Positions 22,870 to 39,729 of a DNA stretch of 64,000 bases are shown in pieces. The stretch's first letter is position 1. Each line of letters opens with the position of its first letter. The notes beneath the pieces were generated by a model, which saw only the letters and a program-made list of their open reading frames with translations, searched no databases and was not told the origin of the DNA. The translations under genes and the position numbers were made by a program. The stretch is from Helianthus annuus (taxonomy: Eukaryota; Streptophyta; Magnoliopsida; Asterales; Asteraceae): positions 109,908,517 through 109,972,516 of the forward strand of contig NC_035435.2 of assembly GCF_002127325.2 (NCBI RefSeq), in the 5' to 3' direction.

Positions 22870-24460
22870 ATGTTGCTCCGGAACTCTCCCTGTAAGGATC
22901 CTAAGAAGAGCAGCCCCTTGAAGGGTCAAGGGATCATCAAGGATTCCCCCACCGAGAGGTGTTGTTTTACTGATTCTCAGATTGACAAAATCCGTCATTG
23001 TTTTCCGGCGGACACCTTCTTTAAATCTTTTGACTCTACCGTTCTGAGCGATCACATCTCAGAGACTTGGGTAGCTTTTCCGGTCACTCCTTTCATGATA
23101 GGATACTCATATCCTTTTCCTCAGTTTACCCAATCCTTTTTCTCCCTTACCGGCATCTGTTACATCCAGGCTATGCCGATGATCTGGAGGGTGTTATACA
23201 CCCTTGAAAGGATCATTGAACAAGAAGGGATTGACCTTGGCATGGCGGAGTTGGCTAAGATGTATGATCTCACCACTTTTGGATCCCACCGATATCTGTT
23301 CAAGCGGAAAGCTGGAGAGGATCACCCTGTTTTCAAAGTTACCAAAAATGACCTGAACTGGAAGCGGCGGTTCTTTTTTGTAAGGAGAGATACCATCCCT
23401 AATGGGAAGGATTTGCCCAAGGAGTGGGCTACTCATGGTAGGATCCTAAAGGGATCACCACAGAACTTATTCCTCAGGATAAGGATCACTGATATTCTCT
23501 TGTTTATTGTGCAGCTATATCCGTTGCTCATCTTAGGTTGACTCCTGCTGCAAAAGAGAGACTCTTGGCCTTTAAGAAGCTTGATCCGGAGATAAGAACT
23601 TTTCAGGTTGCCATTCAGGATTCTCAAGAAGTATCCTCTGCCTCTGTCACAATGTCAAGTAAGTATCCTCATTTAAAAAGTAATTCTATGTAGGATTTTC
23701 AAGTTTAATTAGAATACTTATCTTATTTTGGTTGTGTAGGTGCTGGAAAATCCTCTAAGTCTGCTTCAAAGTTCGGCATCAATGATCTTACCAATGTCAA
23801 ATCCACAAAGAAGAAGACTCCTGCTGCTAGCCCAACTGCTTCAGCCCCTAAAGCACCTATTAGGGGTAAAGGAAATAAGAGAAAGGCCTCTGAGGATTTA
23901 CAAGGTCTACCCCTGCTCCGCCAACAGTTTCTGGACTACTTCAACGAGGTAAGGATCACTGCCCCTGTTTGTGTATCCTGACAGTTTTGAGGATCGCTTG
24001 TTTCTGATGTTATGCCTTGTCTTCCTTGCAGAAATTTGCTGAGATAGAGACGTATGTTGGCCACGTCGAGGATCAAGACCGCCAGATTGCTGACCTCCAA
24101 CAAATGGGTGTGCTGAAGGATCTTAAGATAGCTGATCTTGAGAAGGAGCTCCGGGCCACCAAGGATGATGCTGCCAGGATGCTGATTAATTTTGATTATG
24201 AGAAGCATGAGATCACCCAGGATGCCAAGGTCTCTGCTGCAATAACCATGTATAAGATCCAGCTGCAGATGGCTATGGAGGCTCAGGATCCTGCCTTCGA
24301 CAAGAGCACATGGGATGTAGAGGGTTGGAAGGCGAGACTGGCAGAGTTGGAGGATGATGATGAAGCTGAGGAGATCCCGATGCTTGAGGGTGGAGGCGCT
24401 GGCAAGGATCATGCTGGAGAGGCAAGCGGAGCCGGTGGTGATGGTGCAGCGAAGGATTAA
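22870..24460 (+). CDS. Tat-3 opposite-strand gene (aORF), four exons, open
   Basis: The inferred exons are 22870-23437 (568), 23515-23658 (144), 23740-23948 (209) and 24032-24460 (429). They total 1,350 nt, an exact multiple of three, giving 449 residues. Introns are 77, 81 and 83 bp with GT...AG borders, the second and third with GTAAGT and GTAAGG donors. Exon 1 has the Transposase_28-like block (WVAFPVTPFMIGYSYPF ... YIQAMPMIWRVL). Exon 3 is basic (KKKTPAAS; GKGNKRKAS), a likely nuclear signal. Exon 4 is a heptad-rich coiled coil (about 100 residues) with an acidic and Gly-rich tail. I infer a nuclear protein that oligomerises; its function is unknown. The first in-frame ATG (MLLRNSP) is conserved in three copies. 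Confidence 0.85.
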
Positions 24461-24716
24461 GCTGCAGGATTGGGCGATGAAGGAAACTTCTAGACATAGC
24501 CGGAGCCCAATTTTTTGTTTGGTGGTTGTTGATGTTTAAAAACAATTATGGTCTGTAACTTGGACAATAGTTTTAGGGTTAAGGATCCAGGATCCTTCAG
24601 ACAATAGGTAGGATTACAAATGGTGGAGGGATCCTCTGTTTGGGGGATGAAGCCATTGTGATCCTGCCGCCTTTTAATTTCCTGCATGCTATGACCGCAC
24701 AAACAATGGACACCCT

Positions 24717-24770
24717 TTGCCAACCCATGTGGACGGGCCACGTTTTGCTGGTAGAAACGTGGGTTGGCAA
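24717..24770 (+). other. conserved 3' hairpin of Tat-3
   Basis: The stem is TTGCCAACCCATGT with ACGTGGGTTGGCAA, containing one T-G wobble where Tat-1 has A-T. The loop is the same 26 bases as in Tat-1. It lies 257 bp past the opposite-strand stop. Confidence 0.9.
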
Positions 24771-24804
24771 TTTTGATAACTATGAAGGGTTTTAGACCTT
24801 TGTT

Positions 24805-24810
24805 AATAAA
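24805..24810 (+). terminator. poly(A) signal of the Tat-3 opposite-strand gene
   Basis: AATAAA 35 bp after the hairpin, in the same relative place as in the other copies. Confidence 0.6.
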
Positions 24811-25210
24811 ATCACTCTAATCTTTTTGGCTTATCTTGTGTTGTTATCCTTTTAATTTCCAATTGTTTTGATATATATTTGTGAGAAAAGCTTAACCAAA
24901 TTATGTTTAAGAAGTTTAGGATACGATCCAGGATCAAGTATCCTATAGTTGAAAACTTCCAAAAAGTAATTCATTTTAAGGATCATGGGTCCAGTTGTCA
25001 AGGTCTAAGGGTTATTCAAATGAATAATGAATAAAAATAGTTAAGGATCATACCTGAGGATCCAAGTTAGGATCCTAACCTTTAATCAGGATAACCATAA
25101 GTAAAACTTTAATGGATAATAAGGATTAAGGATCCTTAATTGTTTAACTTCGAAAACCTGAAAAATGGAATATAACTTGGGACTAAGCCAATATAAAAGA
25201 TAAGTTAGTA

Positions 25211-25502
25211 ACTGGGGACAAGCCCAAAGGATAACTGGGGACAAGCCCAAAGGATCACTGGGGACAAGCCCGAAGGATAACTGGGGACAAGCCCGTAGGA
25301 TAACTGGGGACAAGCCCAAGGATCGTATGTAAACTAGAGTATGGTACGTCTACCATTATACGTAGGATCCTAGGTATAGCCAGTACGATGAGGTTATCAG
25401 CCCCTAAAGCGAGTACTGGTCCCAAAGACGTGAACTATACCAGGATCATCGTGCGCTACAGGCGAAAACTGGGGACAAGCCCAAGGATAACTGGGGTTGA
25501 AC
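25211..25502 (+). repeat. short tandem repeats in the Tat-3 3' non-coding block
   Basis: Five CTGGGGACAAGCCC units at 25211-25319 with spacers of 8-10 bp, and further units near 25467-25502. Compared with Tat-1, Tat-2 and Tat-4, the twin stem-loop segment is missing here. Confidence 0.9.
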
Positions 25503-25740
25503 CCAAGGATCTGAGTTGCTTCTGAAGATTGTCGACATTATGCTAAAGATACCTGGACTTATCAGAACTCAAAATCTCGTGAGAGAAGGATGAAGGATAC
25601 ATGATCCTTATCCTTAAATAAGAAGATATGTAAATAAGAGTTCAAGCTTAGGACATTACCAGAGTAAGGATCATTGATGCTTCAGGGATCCTTGAAGGAT
25701 ACTTCCAATGTAAGGATCACTCATGCCAGAAGGATCCTGC

Positions 25741-29032
<3,292 letters not shown>

Positions 29033-29750
29033 TGTTTTGGTCAAAAATCACACAAGGATAATACAACCAAACTCTATGTAAACGGGGAATGATGCTTGGT
29101 TAGTTGAAAAAGTAAAGGATCACTTTAGTTAGAAATATGCAAGTGACACGAGGATTTATACGAGGAAAAAGCCCTTGATCAATGTATGATCTCCGGCATA
29201 AAAAACCTCGGGTGATGACAACTACCGATCACCAAACTTCAATATAAGAAAAATGGTTACAACTTCGGATGATAATGAGCTGAGTACAAGGATCACTATA
29301 GTTTCGAGTGTCTAAGCGTGTGAGAATTGTGTTGTGTGTCTTCCGAATGGGGAAGAGTGTTAGATATACAAGTGTGAGTGGCCTATTTTAGGTAAACAAA
29401 CTAATAATCAGCTCATTACCCCTTTAGAAATAAAAGTAAATCTAGCCTAAATTATCGCCCTTAAATCATGCCAAGTTTCCATATCCTTCACAACGTTCAT
29501 CTCTGATTTAGCATATGCCAAAGTTGTAAAGACGCGTCCCTTGATTGTGATGCTAAGAGCGGATCCTGCTAGACATTCCTGCAAAATGACATTAAGTTCA
29601 ATGAAAGCAACTGTTAGCATGAGGATCCCTATGATGGTCCGTGATCCTGATCCTGGAACTCTGCTGAGGATCACTATCTGCCAAAGAAACAAGGATCACT
29701 GGTTAGGATCACATGTAAGGATCACTTTTTATAAAAATCCAGCCCTAACA
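29033..29750 (-). repeat. Tat-4 3' LTR
   Basis: A 718-bp LTR, plus strand TGTTTTGGTC ... GCCCTAACA, followed by the purine tract. Confidence 0.96.
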
Positions 29751-29770
29751 ATTGCCCCCAAAATATATGA
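29751..29770 (-). promoter_or_regulatory. Tat-4 polypurine tract
   Basis: The minus strand reads ATATTTTGGGGGCAAT against the LTR. Confidence 0.85.
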
Positions 29771-29870
29771 AGTGATATTGTAAATAAATGAGTTATATTT
29801 TGCTTGATCTTATCTGTAACGAGCTAATCGGATAATTAGCCGTTAAAGTCGAACTAGCCGTTGCAATTCT

Positions 29871-29913
29871 TACGTCACAGAAGTGACAGCCCTGCAGATC
29901 ATCATTATAAATA
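29871..29913 (+). promoter_or_regulatory. promoter of the Tat-4 opposite-strand gene
   Basis: TACGTCA (29871-29877) then TATAAATA (29906-29913), 144 bp before the ATG at 30057. It matches the Tat-1 and Tat-3 layout. Confidence 0.7.
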
Positions 29914-30056
29914 GGAGATAGAGATGGGATCAATTCGCATTTAAAATCAAAGAAACTCCCTTTATAATCTCGTCTGAAGATCAATCAGGTATCTCTCTTC
30001 TTCCTTCTTCCTTCTCTTACTCTGTTTTTCTGCTTCTTTGTTTTTCTTCTGCAAAT

Positions 30057-31665
30057 ATGTTGCTCCGGAATTCTCCTCATAAGGATCCTGAGAAGAACAG
30101 TCCCTTGAAAGGTCAAGGGATCATCAAAGACTCTCCCACCGAGAGGTGCTGTTTCACTGATCCTCAGGTTGATAGAATCCGTCACTGTTTTCCGGCGAAC
30201 ACCATCTTCAAGTCCTTCACTCCCACTGCTTTGAGTGACTTTATCTCTGATACTTGGGTGGCCTTTCCTGTTACCCCGTTCTTGATAGGGTATTCATATC
30301 CTTTCCCACAGTTCACTCAATCCTTCTTCTCTCTCACCGGCATCTGCTATATCCAGGCTATGCCCATGATCTGGAGGGTATTGTATACCCTTGAGAGGAT
30401 CATTGAACAAGAAGGGATTGACCTTGGTATGGCGGAGCTGGCTGAGATGTACGATCTTACCACTTTCGGACCCCATCGTTATCTATTTAAGCGAAAAGCT
30501 GGAGAGGATCATCCTATCTTCAAGGTCACCAAGAACGACACGAATTGGAAGCGACGGTTCTTCTTTGTTAGGAGGGATACCATCCCTGATGGGAAGGATC
30601 TGCCCAAAGAGTGGGCTACTCATGGTAGGATAGAGGATCCTGGAAGGATCACCATAAGATTTGTTCCTGAGGATCACTAACATTTTCTTTTGTTTTTTGT
30701 TTATTGTGCAGCTATTTCCATCTCTCGTCTGAAGTTGACACCTGCTGCAAAAGAGAGACTTTTAGCCTTCAAGAAGCTTGATCCGGAGACAAGGACTTTC
30801 CAGGTTGCTACTCAAGATTCCCAAGAAGTATCCTCTGCCTCTGTCACGATGTCAAGTAAGTATCCTGATTAAAAAGTAGTTTCATGTAGGATTTTTTAAA
30901 TTAGTTAGAATACTTATCTGATTTTGGTTGTGTAGGTGCTGGAAAATCTGCTAAATCTGCCTCCAAGTTTGGCATTGATGATCTTGCTAATGTCAAATCT
31001 GCGAGGAAGAAGACCCCTGCTGCCAATCCAACCGCTTCAGCCCCTAAAGCACCTATTAGGGGTAAAGGAAAGAAGAGGAAGGCCTCTGAGGATCTTCAAG
31101 GATTTCCCCTGCTCCGCCAACAGTTTCTTGATTACGTTAACGAAGTAAGGATCACTGCTCCTGCTTGTATATCCTGCTTGTATATCCTGCTTGTTTGAGG
31201 ATCATCTGGTCCTGAACTTACCCTTTTCCCTTTTGGCAGAAACTCGCTGAAATAGAAGCATATATTGGCCACGTTGAGGATCAAGACCGCCAAATTGCCG
31301 ACCTCCACCAGATGGGTGTGCTAAAGGATCTCAAGATTGCTGATCTTGAGAAGGAGCTCCGGGCCACCAAGGATAAAGCTGCCAGGATGCTGATCAATTT
31401 TGATTATGAGAAGCATGACATTACCCATGATGCCAAGGTCTCTGCTGCGATAACCATGTATAAGATCCAGCTGCAGATGGCTGCGGAGGCTCAGGATCCT
31501 TCCTTCGACAAAGGCACATGGGACGTGGAAGGCTGGAAGGCGAGGCTGGCAGAGTTGGAGGATGATGAGGAGGCTGAGGAGATCCCAATGCTTGAGGGCG
31601 GTGATGTTGGCAAGGATCAGGGGGAAGCAAGTGGAGTTGGTGGTGATGGTGCAGCGAAGGTTTGA
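30057..31665 (+). CDS. Tat-4 opposite-strand gene (aORF), four exons, open
   Basis: The inferred exons are 30057-30624 (568), 30712-30855 (144), 30936-31144 (209) and 31240-31665 (426), 1,347 nt or 448 residues. The introns are 87, 80 and 95 bp with GT...AG ends. Exon lengths 1-3 equal those of Tat-3, and every splice phase is kept. The domains are as in Tat-3: Transposase_28-like exon 1, basic exon 3 (ARKKTPAAN; GKGKKRKAS) and coiled-coil exon 4 ending GVGGDGAAKV. The last exon is three bases shorter than in Tat-3, an in-frame change. The splice model is mine and has no transcript support here. Confidence 0.85.
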
Positions 31666-31939
31666 GCTGCAGGATTGGGCAATGATGGAAATTTCTAGAC
31701 ATAGCCGGAGCCCAATTTTTTAAAATTTGGTAGTGGTTTTTTGTGGTTGTGATGTTTTGAAACAATTTATGGTCTGTAACTCAAACAATAGTTTTTAGGG
31801 TTAAGGATCCTGGATCCTTTGGACAATAGGTAGGATCGCAAATGGTGGAGGGATCCTCTGTTTGGGGGATGAAGCCTTTGTGATCCTGCCGCTTTTAATT
31901 TCCTGCACCTGCTATGACCGCATAGACAATGGACACCCT

Positions 31940-31993
31940 TTGCCAACCCATGTGGACGGGCCACGTTTTGCTGGTAGAGACGTGGGTTGGCAA
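31940..31993 (+). other. conserved 3' hairpin of Tat-4
   Basis: The stem is TTGCCAACCCATGT with ACGTGGGTTGGCAA and the loop starts GGACGGGCCACG, as in Tat-3. It lies 275 bp past the opposite-strand stop codon. Confidence 0.9.
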
Positions 31994-32032
31994 TTTTGAC
32001 AACTTTTTTGAAAGGGTTTAAGATCCTTTATT

Positions 32033-32038
32033 AATAAA
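32033..32038 (+). terminator. poly(A) signal of the Tat-4 opposite-strand gene
   Basis: AATAAA about 40 bp after the hairpin. Confidence 0.6.
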
Positions 32039-32457
32039 ATAACTTTAATCTTTCTGGCTTACCTTGTTTCGTTATCCTTTATTTATCCTCTTGTTGTCCA
32101 ATTATTTTAGAAACATATTTGTCAAAGTGACAAAAGCTGAGCAAATCATGTTTAAGAAATTTAGGATATGATCCTAGATCAAATATCCTATCATTGAAAA
32201 TTTTCAGGGTAGCTTATTTCAAGGATCATAGGCTTAGTTGTCATAGTGTAAGGGTTGTTCAGAATAGTGAGTATAATCAAAATAGTCAAGGATCATACCT
32301 GAGAATCCAAGTTAGGATCCTAACCTTTAATTAAGATAACCATAAGTGAAATTTTAACGGATAATAAGGATTAAGGATCCTTATTTGTTTAACTTCGAAA
32401 ACCTGAAAAATGGAACATAACTTGGGACTAAGCCAATGTAAAAGATAAATTAATAGC

Positions 32458-32545
32458 TGGGGACATGCCCAAAGGATAACTGGGGACAAGCCCAAAGGAT
32501 CACTGGGGACAAGCCCAAAGGATAACTGGGGACAAGCCCAAGGAT
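32458..32545 (+). repeat. short tandem repeats in the Tat-4 3' non-coding block
   Basis: Four units based on CTGGGGACAAGCCC (the first has a T for A), with one further unit near 32786. Confidence 0.9.
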
Positions 32546-32593
32546 CGTATGTAAACTGGAGTATGGCCCTTACTGGCGACTATCCAAACTTGG

Positions 32594-32636
32594 TGACATG
32601 AAAATGTCAAAACCTTAGCTAACGTGAAAACGTTAG
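32594..32636 (+). other. twin stem-loops with GAAA loops (Tat-4)
   Basis: TGACAT-GAAA-ATGTCA (32594-32609) and CTAACGT-GAAA-ACGTTAG (32619-32636) stand nine bases apart. Both loops are GNRA type when read on the strand of the aORF. Related pairs occur in Tat-1 (17039-17083) and Tat-2 (47565-47615). Confidence 0.75.
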
Positions 32637-33054
32637 AAACCTTAGGAACGGATGTATGGTACGTCTACCATTATACGTAGGATCCTAGATATAGCCAGTA
32701 CGATGAGGTTGTCAGCCCCTAAAGTGGGTACTGGTCCCAAAGACGTGAACTATACCAGGATCATCGTGCGCTACAGGCGAAAACTGGGGACAAGCCCAAG
32801 GATAACTGGGGTTGAACCCAAGGATCTGAGATGCTTTTGAAGACTATCGATAATATGCTGAGGATACCTGGACTATCAGAACTCAAATTCTCGTGAGAGA
32901 AGGATGAAGGATACGTGATCCTTATCCTTAGGTAAAAATAAGAAAATGGAAAAGTTTTGAGATAAGGACTTTACCAGAGTAAAGGATCACTGATGTCGCC
33001 GGGATCCTTCGAGGATGCTTCCGATGTAAGGATCATATGCTTGAAGGATCCTGT

Positions 33055-36359
<3,305 letters not shown>

Positions 36360-38915
36360 CTATTGTTCCCTTGGCTTCGAGGTTGGCTTCATGGATGAGG
36401 TATAACAATCCTTAGCCTCCTGCTGATCACTGTCGATCTTGATTATCCCCCATGGGCTAGGGAGTTTCACACATTGATGGTAGGTGGATGGGACTGCTTT
36501 CATATCATGTATCCAGGGCCTGCCAAGGATAACATTGCAACAAGATAAACAGTCAATAACACAAAATTTTTGATAATTATGTAATCCTTCCACGTAGATT
36601 GGGAGTTTGATGTCCCCCAGAGTTTTCTTCGTTTCTCCACTGAATCCCACGAGCACGGAGGATCTTGGTGTGATGTCTGATTCTGGGATACCCATTTTCT
36701 TTAGAACATCAAGCTGGATAATGTTTACTGAGCTTCCTCCGTCGATAAGGATCCTGCGGACAAAATGGTTAGAAATAAAGAGAGTAATAACTAAACTATC
36801 ATGATGAGGATCCTGGATGTTAATGCGATCATCCTCATCAAACGTTATCGTCTTTCCTTCCGAGACACTTGATGTTCGAATAGGTCTTTCTCCATTATCC
36901 ATTTTTGCTTCCTTTGCATGCCTTTTGGCTGCCGAGAAGGATGTACCACAAATATCTGATCCTCCGGAAATAAAGATGATCACTTGTGCATTCGCCGGAG
37001 GGGCTGGAGCCTTTTCAGGGATCCTTTCAGGATCCTGAGTCCTTTGCTTTCTTCTTCCCAACAATTCTTTTAGATGCCCCTTGCTTAACAGATATCCAAT
37101 TTCTTTTCTTAATGCTATGCATTCTTCAGTTAGATGCCCGAAATCCTCGTGGTATGCACACCACTTTGACTTGTCTTTAGTCCCGGATGGTTTGTCATTC
37201 TTTCTGGGCCATCTGGCTTTTTCTCCTAGATTCTGCATTGCAAGGATTAGTTCATGATTGTCAACAGAAAAACAATATTCAGAAATCGGATGATAATCCT
37301 CATCATCCTCTTCTTGGTCAACAGCATGCACGTTCTGGTTGTCATTTCTATGGTAGGATTTGAACTTATTGTTCTTGAAAGAGGATCCTTGTTTTTCCTG
37401 TTTTGAGGATCCTACTTGCCTCTCCTGGATCCTCTTGTCATCCTCTAGCCGGATGAACCTGAGTGCCCGAGTTCTTACTTCATCTAGGTTCCTGCATGGT
37501 GTCATAACAAGATCATCATAGAACAATGAATCCTTAAGCAGTCCCATTTTGAAGGCCTCAACAGCCGTGGCCATATCCAAGTTGGGAATGTCCAAGGATT
37601 CTTTACTGAATTTAGTTATATAATCCCTTAATGATTCATTATGACTTTGAGTTACCCTATATAAATCACTAGTTAATCTTTCAAATTTTCTACTACAAGA
37701 GAATTGATTATTGAACAAATTAACTAAATTAGCAAATGAAGTGATAGAGTAAGGGGGAAGACTTAGCAGCCATTTAAGAGCTGATCCAGTAAGGGTGGAT
37801 CCAAATCCTTTACATAGGCATGCTTCCTTTAACTTTTCTGGGATTGGATTGATCTCCATCCTCTCCCTGTATTGTGCTATGTGCTCCTCAGGATCCGTTG
37901 TACCATCATACAGCTTCATAGTAGGGATATGGAACCTTTTGGGTACCTCTGCATCACAAATTGGTGGTGCAAAACGAGATACCTTATGGCTTCCATCTGC
38001 AATCTCCGGGATTGGCTTGACTACCCCTGGAACACTTGAGATCATATCCTTCAGCTTCTGTAACTCCCTGGCCATAGCATGATTGATACCTGTATCCTGC
38101 ACGAATCCATGGTTAGTGGTAAGATAATTATTTAAGGTGTTACCTCCCATCGGGTTCAAGTTAGGAACATTGGGTGTGAATCCATATTGCTGGGATTCTG
38201 GGATAATGGATGGACCAGTGGAAGCAATGGTCTGCATTGGAATAAAATCTCCTTGATGGACATCTAGGCTTCCTGTTTGCAAATTCTTCAAGGATCCTGG
38301 TATCTGTAGGGATTCTTGAATCTGGGATGATCCTGGGACGAACGAGGATCCTTGAACCTGGGATGATCCCGGAAAGAAGGAGGATCCTTGAACCTGGGAT
38401 GATCCTGGGACAAAGGAGGATCCTAAGCTCATGAAGGATCCCAAATGCTGGGCGTAGGATCCCGCCGGTTGGAAATATGATCCTGATGCCTGAGTCATTG
38501 TTGCTGGGCTGAAATGCACTCCTCTTGATCCACCCATATATTGAATGTCTGGGACCGCTGATGGCTGAGAAGTAATCATTGGAGTATCAAAATTCAAAGA
38601 TTTGGGCATTAGTGGGGAATGATCCTCTGCCGTTTTCTTTTGCCTTTTGAGATCTCCGATTTCTCTGAGGATCCTGTCATTAGTTTCATCCTGCTGCTGC
38701 ATACGATCCCTCATCTGCAAAATCAAAGTAAATATATCACTAGTACTGGGAACAGAAGAAGTTAGAGCAGAAGATGATGGTTTAGAGGAGATAGAAGTTG
38801 GTCTCTTCTCAGCATTTTTCTGAGATCCAGCTGGTGGTGGAGGCAAAGGTGGAATGCCAGTAGATGAATTGACTGCCGACATCGCTGTGGATGTATTCTT
38901 CAATGATGAAGCCAT
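36360..38915 (-). CDS. Tat-4 gag-protease, open, 851 residues
   Basis: The frame starts MASSLKNTSTAM 57 bp after the primer site. Residues 1-230 are Ser/Pro/Gln-rich with about three 12-residue repeats (GSSFVPGSSQVQ type). The capsid-like region follows (MKLYDGTTDPEEHIAQYRERM; LKWLLSLPPYSITSF). The zinc knuckle C-x2-H-x4-H-x4-C is at 586-599 (CAYHEDFGHLTEEC), the histidine variant usual in Tat elements. The retropepsin motif LIDGGSSVNI has its aspartate at 725. The frame ends at the UAG readthrough site. It is 12 residues shorter than the Tat-3 protein, exactly one repeat unit. Confidence 0.95.
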   Translation of the reverse strand: MASSLKNTSTAMSAVNSSTGIPPLPPPPAGSQKNAEKRPTSISSKPSSSALTSSVPSTSDIFTLILQMRDRMQQQDETNDRILREIGDLKRQKKTAEDHSPLMPKSLNFDTPMITSQPSAVPDIQYMGGSRGVHFSPATMTQASGSYFQPAGSYAQHLGSFMSLGSSFVPGSSQVQGSSFFPGSSQVQGSSFVPGSSQIQESLQIPGSLKNLQTGSLDVHQGDFIPMQTIASTGPSIIPESQQYGFTPNVPNLNPMGGNTLNNYLTTNHGFVQDTGINHAMARELQKLKDMISSVPGVVKPIPEIADGSHKVSRFAPPICDAEVPKRFHIPTMKLYDGTTDPEEHIAQYRERMEINPIPEKLKEACLCKGFGSTLTGSALKWLLSLPPYSITSFANLVNLFNNQFSCSRKFERLTSDLYRVTQSHNESLRDYITKFSKESLDIPNLDMATAVEAFKMGLLKDSLFYDDLVMTPCRNLDEVRTRALRFIRLEDDKRIQERQVGSSKQEKQGSSFKNNKFKSYHRNDNQNVHAVDQEEDDEDYHPISEYCFSVDNHELILAMQNLGEKARWPRKNDKPSGTKDKSKWCAYHEDFGHLTEECIALRKEIGYLLSKGHLKELLGRRKQRTQDPERIPEKAPAPPANAQVIIFISGGSDICGTSFSAAKRHAKEAKMDNGERPIRTSSVSEGKTITFDEDDRINIQDPHHDSLVITLFISNHFVRRILIDGGSSVNIIQLDVLKKMGIPESDITPRSSVLVGFSGETKKTLGDIKLPIYVEGLHNYQKFCVIDCLSCCNVILGRPWIHDMKAVPSTYHQCVKLPSPWGIIKIDSDQQEAKDCYTSSMKPTSKPREQ

Positions 38916-38971
38916 GTAACTCTTTGAAATGATTTCGAACAGAAAGTTTTCTTATGAATGAAGCACCAATT

Positions 38972-38989
38972 GCCCCACGGTGGGCGCCA
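38972..38989 (-). promoter_or_regulatory. Tat-4 primer-binding site
   Basis: The minus strand reads TGGCGCCCACCGTGGGGC, three bases from the LTR. Confidence 0.85.
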
Positions 38990-38992
38990 AAC

Positions 38993-39710
38993 TGTTTTGG
39001 TCAAAAATCACACAAGGATAATACAACCAAACTCTATGTAAACGGGGAATGATGCTTGGTTAGTTGAAAAAGTAAAGGATCACTTTAGTTAGAAATATGC
39101 AAGTGACACGAGGATTTATACGAGGAAAAAGCCCTTGATCAATGTATGATCTCCGGCATAAAAAACCTCGGGTGATGGCAACTACCGATCACCAAACTTC
39201 AATATAAGAAAAATGGTTACAACTTCGGATGATAATGAGCTGAGTACAAGGATCACTATAGTTTCGAGTGTCTAAGCGTGTGAGAATTGTGTTGTGTGTC
39301 TTCCGAATGGGGAAGAGTGTTATATATACAAGTGTGAGTGGCCTATTTTAGGTAAACAAACTAATAATCAGCTCATTACCCCTTTAGAAATAAAAGTAAA
39401 TCTAGCCTAAATTATCGCCCTTAAATCATGCCAAGTTTCCATATCCTTCACAACGTTCATCTCTGATTAAGCATATGCCAAAGTTGTAAAGACGCGTCCC
39501 TTGATTGTGATGCTAAGAGCGGATCCTGCTAGACATTCCTGCAAAATGGCATTAAGTTCAATGAAAGCAACTGTTAGCATGAGGATCCCTATGATGGTCC
39601 GTGATCCTGATCCTGGAACTCTGCTGAGGATCACTATCTGCCAAAGAAACAAGGATCACTGGTTAGGATCACATGTAAGGATCATTTTTTATAAAAATCC
39701 AGCCCTAACA
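38993..39710 (-). repeat. Tat-4 5' LTR
   Basis: 718 bp, the partner of 29033-29750; it ends at the GATAC duplication. Confidence 0.96.
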
Positions 39711-39717
39711 GATACTT

Positions 39718-39729
39718 TAATTGCTATTG
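39718..39729 (-). promoter_or_regulatory. Tat-3 gag-pol readthrough stop context
   Basis: CAA-TAG-CAA-TTA on the minus strand, stop at 39724-39726. Tat-4 inserted eight bases downstream, so readthrough can no longer reach the Tat-3 RT. Confidence 0.8.

Noticed and set aside
36360..36362. Reading the gag-protease UAG as a random nonsense mutation
   Set aside because: The same stop and its CAA-UYA context occur in all four copies, unlike the private nonsense codons elsewhere.
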